Shown: positions 27,168 to 35,531 of the stretch, piece by piece
Position numbering within the stretch: position 1 is the first letter of the stretch
Layout of the letters: the number at the start of each line of letters is the position of its first letter
Assembly (NCBI RefSeq): GCF_030362795.1
Contig: NZ_JAUCBM010000001.1
Span: 620,001-684,000, forward strand
Direction of reading: 5' to 3'
DNA: 64,000 bases
Source of the DNA: Pseudochrobactrum kiredjianiae
GTDB lineage: Bacteria; Pseudomonadota; Alphaproteobacteria; Rhizobiales; Rhizobiaceae
Translations under genes and position numbers: made by a program
Notes under the pieces: model-generated
Told to the model about the DNA's origin: nothing
The model's database searches: none
Seen by the model: only the letters and a program-made list of their open reading frames with translations

Positions 27168-27557
27168 CAAAGGTCTCCCGTTGTTGACAGAAACATGATG
27201 CCGTCCGGCTGTTAAAGAGCGGGGAGGAAAAACCGGTTCCGGCATGGACTGGCAGCGGAATAGGCGCTCTGTGTGACACGGGTATAAACTTGATTTTATC
27301 TTTTCATGACATTCTGCTGACAGCCGGTTTTTGTGTTGCAACCGTATGAAATATTTATGAATTTTCTAATTTCTATGATTTGAGCTCAGTGTTGTAAAAT
27401 GCCTGACATATAATGCAGGCAAGAGCGCGCTCATGCGGTTGCTTGCAGAGTTGCAGCGCCGTTTATTGATGCATAATGTATGATTATTTTGTGCATCGCA
27501 TTTTGGCGCCATCCTTCAATAAGTGTGGCTATCTGATTATTATCCGAGGACGAGACA
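27168..27557. promoter_or_regulatory. Divergent promoter region between importer 2 and the isomerase-like gene
   Basis: This 390-bp gap holds no gene. It contains TATAAT within GACATATAATGC (near 27410), a good -10 for plus-strand transcription though without a clear -35. TTATTGATGCATAATGTATG (about 27464-27483) follows. Its first part matches TTATTGATGTATGCAA at 8978-8993, upstream of importer 1. A GATGCA/TGCATC inverted pair surrounds the same area. A shared regulator is possible but unproven. Confidence 0.4.
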
Positions 27558-28376
27558 ATGTCTGAACTGCCGATTATTGGTGCTGCCCTGCTGGTTGAAG
27601 AAATGCCGGTTCACCGCGACTGGTATCTTTCCAAACCGCGCGATCTAGAAATCCAGAGCTTTATCGATGCCGATGTACTGCGCGGTGACTGGAAACCTAT
27701 GGCTGAAGAAATCAAGAAACAGCTGGATGGTCATCAGGGGCGTTTGGGTATTCATGGCCCGTTCTGGGGTTTTACCATTGATACGCCGGATCCGGATGTA
27801 CGCACCGTTGTGCAGAAACGTCTCGATCAGGCTCTGGATGTTTGTGAGTTTCTCGGTGCCGATCAGGTTGTGATCCACAGCCCGTTCACCACATGGTCTT
27901 ACAACCATCTGGATGACGGTTTTAAAGGCCGTGAAGAAATGACTGAAAACACCCATTTGGCGCTGACACCAGCTCTGCGCCGCGCGGAAAATATGGGCGT
28001 GACTTTTGTGATTGAAAATATTGAAGACATCAATCCGTTTGAACGTCTGAAACTGGCCGACAGTTTTAACTCGTCTTCTGTGGCCGTTTCCATCGATACC
28101 GGTCATGCCCATTACGCTCATGGTAATACCGGTGCGGCGCCGGTTGATCATTTCGTTCATGCTGCCGCCAACCGTTTGCAGCATGTGCATTTGCAGGATG
28201 CGGACGGCTATGCTGACCGCCATTGGGCAACCGGTGACGGCACAGTCAACTGGAAAGCTGTCTTTGCAGCGTTGAAACAATATGACAGCAATCCGCGCCT
28301 GATTTTGGAAATGCGCGACCATAATGACATTAAAAAATCGATGAAATATCTGGAAGCCACAGGGTTGGGACAGTAA
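27558..28376 (+). CDS. Sugar phosphate isomerase/epimerase-like TIM barrel (xylose isomerase-like, AP endonuclease 2 fold)
   Basis: This 272-residue soluble protein has the fold of xylose-isomerase-like epimerases. Probable metal ligands appear at the strand ends in the expected order: His107 (VVIHSPF), Glu153 (VIENIED), Asp180 with His183 (SIDTGHAH), His211 (HVHLQD) and Glu251 (ILEMRD). A GAGGA ribosome site precedes the ATG. It diverges from the importer-2/phosphodiesterase operon, so it may rearrange the sugar or sugar phosphate released there. An endonuclease role is less likely, as the protein lacks family-specific DNA-binding features I would recognise. Confidence 0.78.
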   Translation: MSELPIIGAALLVEEMPVHRDWYLSKPRDLEIQSFIDADVLRGDWKPMAEEIKKQLDGHQGRLGIHGPFWGFTIDTPDPDVRTVVQKRLDQALDVCEFLGADQVVIHSPFTTWSYNHLDDGFKGREEMTENTHLALTPALRRAENMGVTFVIENIEDINPFERLKLADSFNSSSVAVSIDTGHAHYAHGNTGAAPVDHFVHAAANRLQHVHLQDADGYADRHWATGDGTVNWKAVFAALKQYDSNPRLILEMRDHNDIKKSMKYLEATGLGQ

Positions 28377-28408
28377 ATTTTATCGACGGAATAATAATTG
28401 TTGTTGCG

Positions 28409-28433
28409 TCCCGCCGGTGTTACACCGGCGGGA
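28409..28433 (+). terminator. GC-rich terminator-like hairpin after the isomerase-like gene
   Basis: TCCCGCCGGTG (28409-28419) pairs perfectly with CACCGGCGGGA (28423-28433). TGTTGCATTTT follows, a weak T-run. It probably ends the 27558 transcript. Confidence 0.65.
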
Positions 28434-28456
28434 TGTTGCATTTTAAGGAGCCGCTT

Positions 28457-29374
28457 ATGTCCGTTTTACGCCCGTTTTTATCCGCTTGTGTCATGCTGCC
28501 TTTATGGTCAGGCACAGTGCTTGCAGAACAAAGTTCAGCAGAGCCGGTAAAGCAGGCAACGGCAAAAGCGGAAGGTCCTTGTGCAGTGATTTTTTCCGAG
28601 GCGTCTTCACTTTTGAATGATGCAGAAATTACCTATCGTGCCGATGGCTGTACACTCACCAATGTTACATTCAACGCCGGTATGTATCAGAACTGGACAG
28701 CGCAAAAAGTGGAAATCAGCAGTGCTGCGCTTGATGAAAAGGCGCAGACCCTACCGGAATGGGGAGAGGTGCATATACAGTCTGTCGGATTCTGGCCGAG
28801 CAATCTTCCTGCTATGCGTTATCTGAGTAAGCTCAAAGACGATGGCTTTAGTCTCAAAGTGGCCTATCGCTGGGATCAAGACAGCAAAGTCTTGAATGTG
28901 AATGAGGTTCGTTTATACGGCAAATATATCGGTGAGGTTCTGGCATCTGCCATTGTGGAATTACCTGAATTACCAAAATTGGATGCCCTGGATGAACCAA
29001 CTCCGCCGGTTGACAATATTAAACTCCGTGAGATTTCAGCAAAGCTCGACGATCAGGGTTTCTTTGTAAATTACGTGATGATGACCCTTGTCGGGCTGAT
29101 CGGGTATGATCATGATCCGGAACCGGAAGTTGAAAATTACCGCGCTATGGCACTGGCTTTTGTGGCCGGTTTGTCACCGGAGATGCTCGCGAGCGACGAT
29201 AAACAGGCCATAATCCGCTTCATTACGGATTTGCCGAAGCCAAAAACTCCCGCAGAAATTCATCTGAATTTTGATCCGGCTATCGCTCTGGCTCAGAACG
29301 ATAAAGAGCCTTTGAAAATGCTTGGTGAACTCCAGAAAACTTTAAAAATTAAGGCGAGTTACGCAGGGCAATAA
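28457..29374 (+). CDS. Uncharacterised secreted protein
   Basis: I do not recognise this 305-residue protein. It has a Sec signal peptide (LSACVMLPLWSGTVLA, cleavage probably before EQSS). Then comes an acidic, mostly soluble region with two early cysteines (in EGPCAVIF and ADGCTLTN) that could form a disulfide, and a Pro-rich stretch (LDEPTPPVDN). The ATG at 28457 is chosen over one 8 codons upstream because AAGGAG lies 7 nt before it and the signal then starts normally. The helical C-terminal half resembles no enzyme I know. It lies in front of a second unknown envelope gene and a two-component system. Confidence 0.7.
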   Translation: MSVLRPFLSACVMLPLWSGTVLAEQSSAEPVKQATAKAEGPCAVIFSEASSLLNDAEITYRADGCTLTNVTFNAGMYQNWTAQKVEISSAALDEKAQTLPEWGEVHIQSVGFWPSNLPAMRYLSKLKDDGFSLKVAYRWDQDSKVLNVNEVRLYGKYIGEVLASAIVELPELPKLDALDEPTPPVDNIKLREISAKLDDQGFFVNYVMMTLVGLIGYDHDPEPEVENYRAMALAFVAGLSPEMLASDDKQAIIRFITDLPKPKTPAEIHLNFDPAIALAQNDKEPLKMLGELQKTLKIKASYAGQ

Positions 29375-29531
29375 GCCCTTCATGGCTATAATTTCAGTTG
29401 GTTTGGCAGCATGAAGCACAAGTTTGTTTACATAGGTTTGTGCTTTGTGAAGTGGTTTCCGGTGGTCTCAAGGGCTGTTTTTCATTATAGCGGCCAAAAT
29501 ATTTCGCTTCAGACAGTAGGAAATGACTCTT

Positions 29532-30347
29532 ATGCAAGCACTTGAACAGACGTTTCCGCGTCGTGCAATTCAGATCAAAAATGCAGGCCTTTCAGGCGGT
29601 ATCATGCTCTCGTTCGCGATGGTCGTTTGTATGGCGCTGGGTATATTTTTGTTGTGGTATCAGGGCCCGGGTATTCTCCGCGATTATACAATCAGCCAAA
29701 ATCCGATCGTGGATGACAATGCATATATCCGAAAAGGCGAATGTAAAACCCGCCAAATCATTATGACGGATTGCAAAGCTGATATTATCTTCAAGGACAA
29801 TACGGGCAAGTCTGTTCAGGAGAGCGTCAGCTTCATGTTTTTTGACCTGAACAGTTCAGGTTATGAAGTAGAAGTCGTCCGCTCCGGCGATGATCCGTCA
29901 TTGGTGACGCTGGATCTGGGAATTGAAAAGCTTTGGGATCGCATTTTTACACTTGGTGTTTTCACGGTGCTGCTGATCGGTGGGGCGATTGCAGTGATTG
30001 TCGCCATGTTCAAAACCCGCGGGTTGAATAAGAAGATGCGTAAACCACTGGTGCTTAAACCGGTTGCTGTGACGATCACAGGTATTCAAAAGAACTATGG
30101 TATTCGCAACGTGTTTTACAGCTACATGAATGATGCGGGTAAGAAGAAAAAACGCGCAAGCCGCTTCAAGAAAAAAGAAGAGCCATTTTACTTGAGCGTT
30201 GCAGCGGGCACTAAAGCCAATCAAACACCTGCATTGGCAGTCTTACCACAGGGCTGCGATGTGCCGATATTGCTGGATGAAAATCTTGATCGTCTCGATC
30301 TGACAGCAGATGAAAAACAATCAATTCAGAACGCATTGGCAGTCTGA
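29532..30347 (+). CDS. Uncharacterised membrane protein with two helices
   Basis: This 271-residue protein is of unknown function. One helix lies near the N-terminus (about 25-45, FAMVVCMALGIFLLWY) and a second near 137-160 (LGVFTVLLIGGAIAVIVAMF). The periplasmic loop between them carries two cysteines (GECKTR and TDCKAD). A cytoplasmic C-terminal domain follows, with the very basic run KKKKRASRFKKKEE. This plan recalls DUF3592-type proteins but I cannot confirm the family. The second ATG (29532) is preferred because AGGAA lies 9 nt before it, against none for the ATG at 29523. A two-component system starts 159 bp downstream. Confidence 0.7.
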   Translation: MQALEQTFPRRAIQIKNAGLSGGIMLSFAMVVCMALGIFLLWYQGPGILRDYTISQNPIVDDNAYIRKGECKTRQIIMTDCKADIIFKDNTGKSVQESVSFMFFDLNSSGYEVEVVRSGDDPSLVTLDLGIEKLWDRIFTLGVFTVLLIGGAIAVIVAMFKTRGLNKKMRKPLVLKPVAVTITGIQKNYGIRNVFYSYMNDAGKKKKRASRFKKKEEPFYLSVAAGTKANQTPALAVLPQGCDVPILLDENLDRLDLTADEKQSIQNALAV

Positions 30348-30506
30348 TCATTCTCTGTCGTCATCATCTTTGGAGGCTTGGCATCACGCACACATAATCT
30401 TGACAATCAGCCTATACTGGCAACTGTTTCTCCGGACAGGTGACAACTGATCTTGCCAAGTGCAGAGAATATGACTTTGTGCGAACTCCGCTATTAGAGG
30501 TGTAGA

Positions 30507-31205
30507 ATGCTTGATAAAGGCCTGATACTGATTGTTGAAGATGAGCCTGCTATTGCCAGTATTCTGGAGGCATATCTGATCCGCGACGGTTTTCGCACAG
30601 TGAGTGCGTCTGATGGTGAAATCGCGTTGCGGCATCATTCTATGCTGTCCCCCGATCTCATCCTGCTTGATGTCAAAATGCCGAAATATGATGGTTTCGA
30701 AGTGCTGGCACGTATCCGTCGCGACAGTAATATTCCGGTGATTATGATTAGTGCTTTGGCGGAAGATCTCGACCGTTTGTCAGGTCTGCGTCTGGGGGCG
30801 GATGATTATGTGATCAAGCCGTTTAATCCGCAGGAGGTGGTCGCACGCGTTAATGCCGTGCTGCGTCGCACCCGCAATAATGCTGCCAATGTTGCAATCC
30901 GCTTTGAGAATATATTGGTGGATTTCGACGCTCATGCGGCCTTTACCGATACGGGTGACGAAAGGCAGCTTTTGCCGCTCACCCTGAGCGAGTTTCGTAT
31001 TCTGGCGCATATGATCCGCAGACCGACGCATGCATTTCCGCGCAATGATCTATTGGATGCCTGTCTGCCGCAAAGTGATGCGCTTGTGCGCACCATTGAT
31101 ACGCATATCGCCAATTTGCGCCGCAAGATTGAAGTTTCAGGCGGTCCGTCAGGACTGTTTCCGGCCGTTCGTGGTATAGGTTATCGTCTGGCAGAACCAC
31201 GATGA
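30507..31205 (+). CDS. OmpR/PhoB-family response regulator
   Basis: This 232-residue DNA-binding regulator has a receiver domain with the acidic pair E11-D12, the phosphorylated Asp55 (LLLDVKMP) and Lys in DDYVIKPF. A winged-helix output domain (about 130-230) carries LTLSEFRIL and a C-terminal DTHIANLRRKIE-GIGYRL block. The stop overlaps the kinase start by 4 nt, so the two are co-translated. The sequence style recalls BaeR/AdeR regulators of efflux and envelope genes. That likeness is an impression, not a search result. The target genes may be the flanking envelope genes. Confidence 0.92.
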   Translation: MLDKGLILIVEDEPAIASILEAYLIRDGFRTVSASDGEIALRHHSMLSPDLILLDVKMPKYDGFEVLARIRRDSNIPVIMISALAEDLDRLSGLRLGADDYVIKPFNPQEVVARVNAVLRRTRNNAANVAIRFENILVDFDAHAAFTDTGDERQLLPLTLSEFRILAHMIRRPTHAFPRNDLLDACLPQSDALVRTIDTHIANLRRKIEVSGGPSGLFPAVRGIGYRLAEPR

Positions 31206-32386
31206 AAATTTCCCGTCTGTCTCTGAGTACGGTTTCAGCATTGGTCACAGCAGCAATGTTGTTGCTGAGTATGGCCATAGTCTTCTTTGGTGTGCTGTGG
31301 GTGCAAAATCTCTATGAGCAGGAATATCTGGATCAGCTGACGCCGAATGCGCGGCGGGCTTATGATATGCTGGACAGGCTAGAATTGCCCAAAGAGGCTG
31401 ATTTTCTGGCTCTGGTTCAGCAGCTGAAGCCGCTTTATGAGACCGGGGAAGCAGAATTATATCTGCTGGTCGTGAAATTTGGTCTGGCGGCTGCTTTTTT
31501 GTGCAGCATTATCGGCTTCTGGCTTGCCCGTAAAATCAGCCGCCCGTTGGAGAACCTGACTCGGGTGGTCAATAATCTGCGCGAAGGGGATTTTTCGGTA
31601 CGCGTTCCTGATGATGTTCAGGGGACAGGTGAGGTGCAGTTGCTGATCCACCGGTTTAATGCCTTGGCAGAGGAACTGGAAAATATGGAGCGGCGCCTGC
31701 GGTTTAATACAATGGCCGTTGCCCATGAACTACGTACACCGCTGACAATTGTACAGGGTATGTTGCAGGGGATGGCGGATAAGGTTTTTCCGCGTGATGA
31801 TGATCGTATCGAGGATTTGTTGACGCAGGTTGAAGGCCTGTCACGCCTTGTCAATGATTTGCGAACTTTGTCGCTGGCGGCCAGTCAGAAGCTGGTGACA
31901 GAGCGGAATAAGGTGGATATCGCGCAAGCAGCCGAACAAATTTTGCAGGCATCACGGCCCTTGCTACAAGATGCTGGCATGGTGCTGGAGACCGGTCTGA
32001 AAAAAGCAATCATACCTGCGGATAATCAGCGTTTGCGTCAGGCTATACTGGCCGTGATGGAAAATGCCTGTCGCTATGCGGCAGAAGGCGGGTATCTGCG
32101 TTGTGAAAGCGGTTATCTGAATAAGGAAGAAGCCTTCTTAAGGATTATTGATCGTGGCCCCGGTTTTTCGCAGGATATGACTGGGTATTCGATTGATGTT
32201 TTCTGGCGCGGAGAGCCATCGCGTTCCAGAGCAAGCGGTGGTTCAGGGTTGGGGCTGTCTATTGTGCGGGCGATTGTTGCTGCTCATGGCGGCAGGCTGG
32301 AACAAGAAAATCTCAAAGAAGGCGGTGCCTCTGTAACGATGATTTTTCCGCGAAATTTACCGGTGAAGACCGGTGATGTCATATGA
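31202..32386 (+). CDS. Sensor histidine kinase, HAMP-HisKA-HATPase type
   Basis: This 394-residue inner-membrane kinase pairs with the regulator upstream. Helix 1 (about 12-37) and helix 2 (about 87-110) enclose a short periplasmic sensor of about 50 residues. A HAMP domain follows, then the H-box AHELRTP with His175, the N-box (MENACRYA) and G-boxes (DRGPGF and GGSGLGLSIV). The small sensor domain suggests detection of a membrane or envelope signal and not a bound nutrient. It starts inside the regulator stop (4-nt overlap). Confidence 0.92.
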   Translation: MKISRLSLSTVSALVTAAMLLLSMAIVFFGVLWVQNLYEQEYLDQLTPNARRAYDMLDRLELPKEADFLALVQQLKPLYETGEAELYLLVVKFGLAAAFLCSIIGFWLARKISRPLENLTRVVNNLREGDFSVRVPDDVQGTGEVQLLIHRFNALAEELENMERRLRFNTMAVAHELRTPLTIVQGMLQGMADKVFPRDDDRIEDLLTQVEGLSRLVNDLRTLSLAASQKLVTERNKVDIAQAAEQILQASRPLLQDAGMVLETGLKKAIIPADNQRLRQAILAVMENACRYAAEGGYLRCESGYLNKEEAFLRIIDRGPGFSQDMTGYSIDVFWRGEPSRSRASGGSGLGLSIVRAIVAAHGGRLEQENLKEGGASVTMIFPRNLPVKTGDVI

Positions 32387-32571
32387 TGCTGCCGGAATTT
32401 TAATTCAGTATTGATTTTATTTCATGTGCATTAAGTATTTTTATGCCTATGAGGTTTTTAGAATTTAAGAAAATTCAGAAGAAATATTTATAAAGTTTAT
32501 TGTCTTATAATATAGCTTGCATTTGGTCACATAATTCTCCGGTTAAATCTTGACATTTCTGCCGCACAAGC

Positions 32572-32587
32572 TCTCACGAAAGTGAGA
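32572..32587 (+). promoter_or_regulatory. Leader hairpin with GAAA tetraloop before the VirK-like gene
   Basis: TCTCAC (32572-32577) and GTGAGA (32582-32587) form a 6-bp stem closed by a GAAA tetraloop. It ends 8 nt before the GTG start at 32596, so the only purine-rich ribosome-site candidate (GTGAGAAA) lies partly in the stem. It may limit translation. Confidence 0.4.
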
Positions 32588-32595
32588 AATATGCT

Positions 32596-33585
32596 GTGAA
32601 CTGTCATATAAACCTTCCTGAAGCAAAAAAACATCCGGTCAGAAGACGTGTAAAGTCTGAAGATTTGCCCTCGCAGGTTTTACAGGCTCAAGCGATAAGC
32701 TGGCGCTGTGTATTGAAACATGCGCTTGGTATGGGCTTACGGCTGCGTTTCAGAAAGGCTGCGGCTTTCACATTGCGCCTGATGATCTATCCGCAATTAT
32801 CATTGCAGTGGTATGCTTTTATTGCGGCATTTTGCCAAAAGCATCACCTTGGTTTGCCGCATGATGATCTGATCCGCAAAGCCATTCCGAATTTCTTTCT
32901 TCATAAAGCTTCATTGCGCGAGCGTTCACACTGGTTGCAAAATCATTTTTCTATTGCCGGCCAAGTGATGGCTCAGGAAGATCTGCAGCAGCTCTGGATG
33001 GGGCGGCGGCTGAAAATCTCCGAAATTGAGGGGAAACGGGATCATTATGATCTCTCGCTCTGCTTGTCGGATCATGCAGGGGCGCGTCACGAAGGCGGGT
33101 TTACACTCGCTCTGAAACGGCGGCGGGATCAGGCATTTCTCCACATGCTCAGCTTTATTTTTACAAAGGATGAGAACGGCAAAGTGACCGTGGCTATTGG
33201 CGGATTTCAGGGCGCGAAAGGCGAGGATGCTAAGCGATCTGTGATTGATGCGACCCGCGATCTTTTTGGGGTGCGCCCGAAAGATGCCTTGTTGATGGTT
33301 ACGGAGGGTATAGCAGAGGCTGGCGGCGCCACTCATGTGCTGGCCGTGGCCAATGATAGTCACGTTATTAATTTCCGGCACAATACGCGTCGTGAAAAGA
33401 TGATGTCCGATCTGAACCACTATTGGACTGAGCGTGGCGGTGAACCTGCGGGCCGCTTCGGCTATATTTTGCCGCTGCGGAATGCCGGATTAAGACCAAA
33501 AGCTGCCAAGCGTGATATTTGCAAATCGGAGTTTTTGCTGGCCGGAAGACAGCTGATATTTGCGGGTGAGGATGCCCCCTTATGA
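32596..33585 (+). CDS. VirK/YbjX family protein (DUF535)
   Basis: This 329-residue protein matches the DUF535 family of Salmonella VirK and E. coli YbjX. Marks are the middle YDLSLCLSD and GFTLAL segments, the block VAIGGFQGAKGEDAKRS, and LFGVRPKDALLM. VirK-type proteins are linked to envelope remodelling and antimicrobial-peptide resistance, though no biochemical activity is settled. The start is a GTG with a weak ribosome site, and a hairpin overlaps it. The true start may lie elsewhere in the first 50 residues. It sits between a two-component system and a PAP2 phosphatase, consistent with an envelope role. Confidence 0.82.
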   Translation: MNCHINLPEAKKHPVRRRVKSEDLPSQVLQAQAISWRCVLKHALGMGLRLRFRKAAAFTLRLMIYPQLSLQWYAFIAAFCQKHHLGLPHDDLIRKAIPNFFLHKASLRERSHWLQNHFSIAGQVMAQEDLQQLWMGRRLKISEIEGKRDHYDLSLCLSDHAGARHEGGFTLALKRRRDQAFLHMLSFIFTKDENGKVTVAIGGFQGAKGEDAKRSVIDATRDLFGVRPKDALLMVTEGIAEAGGATHVLAVANDSHVINFRHNTRREKMMSDLNHYWTERGGEPAGRFGYILPLRNAGLRPKAAKRDICKSEFLLAGRQLIFAGEDAPL

Positions 33586-33651
33586 AAAAGGCGACCTCAT
33601 GATTTATTTTTATATCTTGTTTTTATTGTATTTTTTTGTGCGTGAGTTTTT

Positions 33652-34419
33652 ATGGACTTAAATCCTATTGTACCGGCTTTTATTCGCAGTTCTGCTATCA
33701 AACCACAAAATGAGTGGCTGATTACGCTGACACGACTGGCGGTGGTCATCAGTTTTATTTTTATGATTGTGCCTGTCACCGATATTATGATTTCCGGCCT
33801 GTTTGCAGACGCGGCAGGCAAATTTGCGCTTCATGAGAATTGGTATTTACTGGCATTGCGTGATTTGCATCGCATACTGCCGGCCATAATAGTCCCTGCA
33901 TTATTGTTGGCTTTGGTGATACAGGCCTTATTCAGGCGGCGCTGGCTGCCGGCACCGCATAAGTTGCTCTATGTTATTTCAGTCTATGCTGTGGGAGCCT
34001 TGGCAGTCGTCCACGTGTTAAAATATCTGATTGGCCGTGCGCGCCCGAATGAAATATTGGAGTTCGGCGGCACAATGCTTTTCACACCGGCTTGGCAGAT
34101 TGCCAATAGCTGTCAGAGCAGTTGCTCTTTCCCCTCCGGAGAGGCCGCCAGTGCTATGGCCATGTTATCTGTTCCTTTGATCTTAGGTGGTGCTTATCGT
34201 TTGCCGTTACTGGCTTTGACAGCCATTTTTGCGCTGATTTTCTCATTGAACCGCATTGTGATGGGGGCGCATTTTTTGTCTGACGTGATGCTATCATGGA
34301 TGTTTGTCGCCATTGTAATGGCATGGCTATGGCTGGTATTTGAACGCAACAGCACACGTATTGACCACTCTGTCGGACAGATCGGACAGGCTATCCGCAA
34401 TCTGTTTCGCTCACAGTGA
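33652..34419 (+). CDS. PAP2-family membrane phosphatase (possibly lipid A or prenyl-phosphate phosphatase)
   Basis: This 255-residue protein has six predicted helices and the three PAP2 motifs: K124-x6-R131-P, PSGE at 161-164, and R201-x5-H207-x3-D211. The classical second motif is PSGH. Here Glu164 stands in place of the His, which may alter catalysis or mark a subfamily. The LpxE group of lipid A phosphatases has this general plan, and the neighbouring virK-like gene and two-component system fit lipid A modification, but the substrate is inferred. The stop lies 1 bp from the stop of the convergent AraC gene, with no terminator between. Confidence 0.82.
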   Translation: MDLNPIVPAFIRSSAIKPQNEWLITLTRLAVVISFIFMIVPVTDIMISGLFADAAGKFALHENWYLLALRDLHRILPAIIVPALLLALVIQALFRRRWLPAPHKLLYVISVYAVGALAVVHVLKYLIGRARPNEILEFGGTMLFTPAWQIANSCQSSCSFPSGEAASAMAMLSVPLILGGAYRLPLLALTAIFALIFSLNRIVMGAHFLSDVMLSWMFVAIVMAWLWLVFERNSTRIDHSVGQIGQAIRNLFRSQ

Positions 34420-34420
34420 T

Positions 34421-35407
34421 TTATGGTCTCTTGCGATAAAGGGCGGGGCTGGTGCCTGTCCATTTTTTAAAGGCACGGTGAAAGGCGCTTGGCTCCGTAT
34501 AGCCAAGCTCGGCTGCAATCATGCCAACAGGCTTATCTGCTTCCTGCAACCAGATCAGTGCATATTGACGACGCAACTCTTCTTTCAAACCGCTGTAACT
34601 CATACCGTCGGCATGTAAATGACGGCGCAAAGTCGGCTCGGATATATGCAGGCTTTGCGCTGCCTGTGCAAAATCCGGCCAACTGACAGGGGGCGTTTCA
34701 CGCAGCAATTTGTGGATTGCGGAAGCACTGCCGCGATCATAGCGATAGCGCAGCAGAATATTGGCCGGTGCCTGCGCCAGAAACTGCCGCAAAGCTGACT
34801 TGCTGCGATGAATTTTCAATGACAGCAGCGCCGGATCAAACGCAAGGCTGGTTTCCTGGCTCAAGAAACGAACTTTGGTGCTGAAAAAATCTGCATAATC
34901 GGTCCTGTCCGGCGGCGGTGCACCACGAAAACTGATATCGTGAATAGGAAGACGCCGCTTCACCAGCCAGCATAACAGGCCGTAAAGAATGAGAAAAAAG
35001 GTGCGATAGGCAAAGGCTGGGCGTGCAGGGCTGACCTCACGCAGCACAATAACAGCCAGTCCGTCGCGCAAGATCAGTTCGCCCCTCGGCTCACCGATCA
35101 GCAATGTGAAAAAGCGCAAGGAACGGCGGATGGCATGTTCCAAATTATCGCTCGACAGGGCTGCATGGCAGAGCATGGCAAAGCTGCCGGGTGGCATCGG
35201 ACGCTGGCCAAAGCGGAAAAACTCACATTGAATTTCCTCTGCAATGGCCAGCCAGAGACGACCATATCGGGCGGCATCGAGTGTAAAATCCGGTTGTTTT
35301 AAGGCGAGCGCATCAATACCGGCGGCTGCCAGCACAAGCGGTACTTTTGCAGGCGCATAGTGCTGCAAGGCTGCCAGTGCATCATCAACAAAGCCGCTGC
35401 CGATCAT
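34421..35407 (-). CDS. AraC-family transcriptional regulator with AraC_N-type ligand domain
   Basis: This 328-residue regulator has an N-terminal domain of the Arabinose_bd type found in OruR/ArgR-like AraC proteins (about 10-200). Its C-terminal double helix-turn-helix (about 230-325) includes LHISEPTLRRHLHADGMSY and the closing block IAAELGYTEPSAFHRAFKKWTGTSPALYR. The ATG at 35407 is chosen because it has AGGAG upstream. It diverges from the thiolase operon across 124 bp that hold an inverted 9-bp pair, so it probably controls that operon in response to a pathway intermediate. Confidence 0.9.
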   Translation of the reverse strand: MIGSGFVDDALAALQHYAPAKVPLVLAAAGIDALALKQPDFTLDAARYGRLWLAIAEEIQCEFFRFGQRPMPPGSFAMLCHAALSSDNLEHAIRRSLRFFTLLIGEPRGELILRDGLAVIVLREVSPARPAFAYRTFFLILYGLLCWLVKRRLPIHDISFRGAPPPDRTDYADFFSTKVRFLSQETSLAFDPALLSLKIHRSKSALRQFLAQAPANILLRYRYDRGSASAIHKLLRETPPVSWPDFAQAAQSLHISEPTLRRHLHADGMSYSGLKEELRRQYALIWLQEADKPVGMIAAELGYTEPSAFHRAFKKWTGTSPALYRKRP

Positions 35408-35435
35408 GGTTTTCTCCTGCTCCTTAAAGGCAGAA

Positions 35436-35486
35436 TATGGCAAAACCGATCATAAAATAAAGTCCAAACTGTTATTATTTGCCATA
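35436..35486. promoter_or_regulatory. Paired inverted 9-bp sites in the AraC/thiolase divergent promoter
   Basis: TATGGCAAA (35436-35444) and its exact reverse complement TTTGCCATA (35478-35486) lie with centres 42 bp apart, about four helical turns. Both lie in the 124-bp gap between the AraC gene and the thiolase operon. They are the best operator candidates for the AraC regulator. Confidence 0.5.
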
Positions 35487-35531
35487 GACCTTAGGGTTAG
35501 GCTGAATTTGCAATTCTGGGAGGAGATGCAA

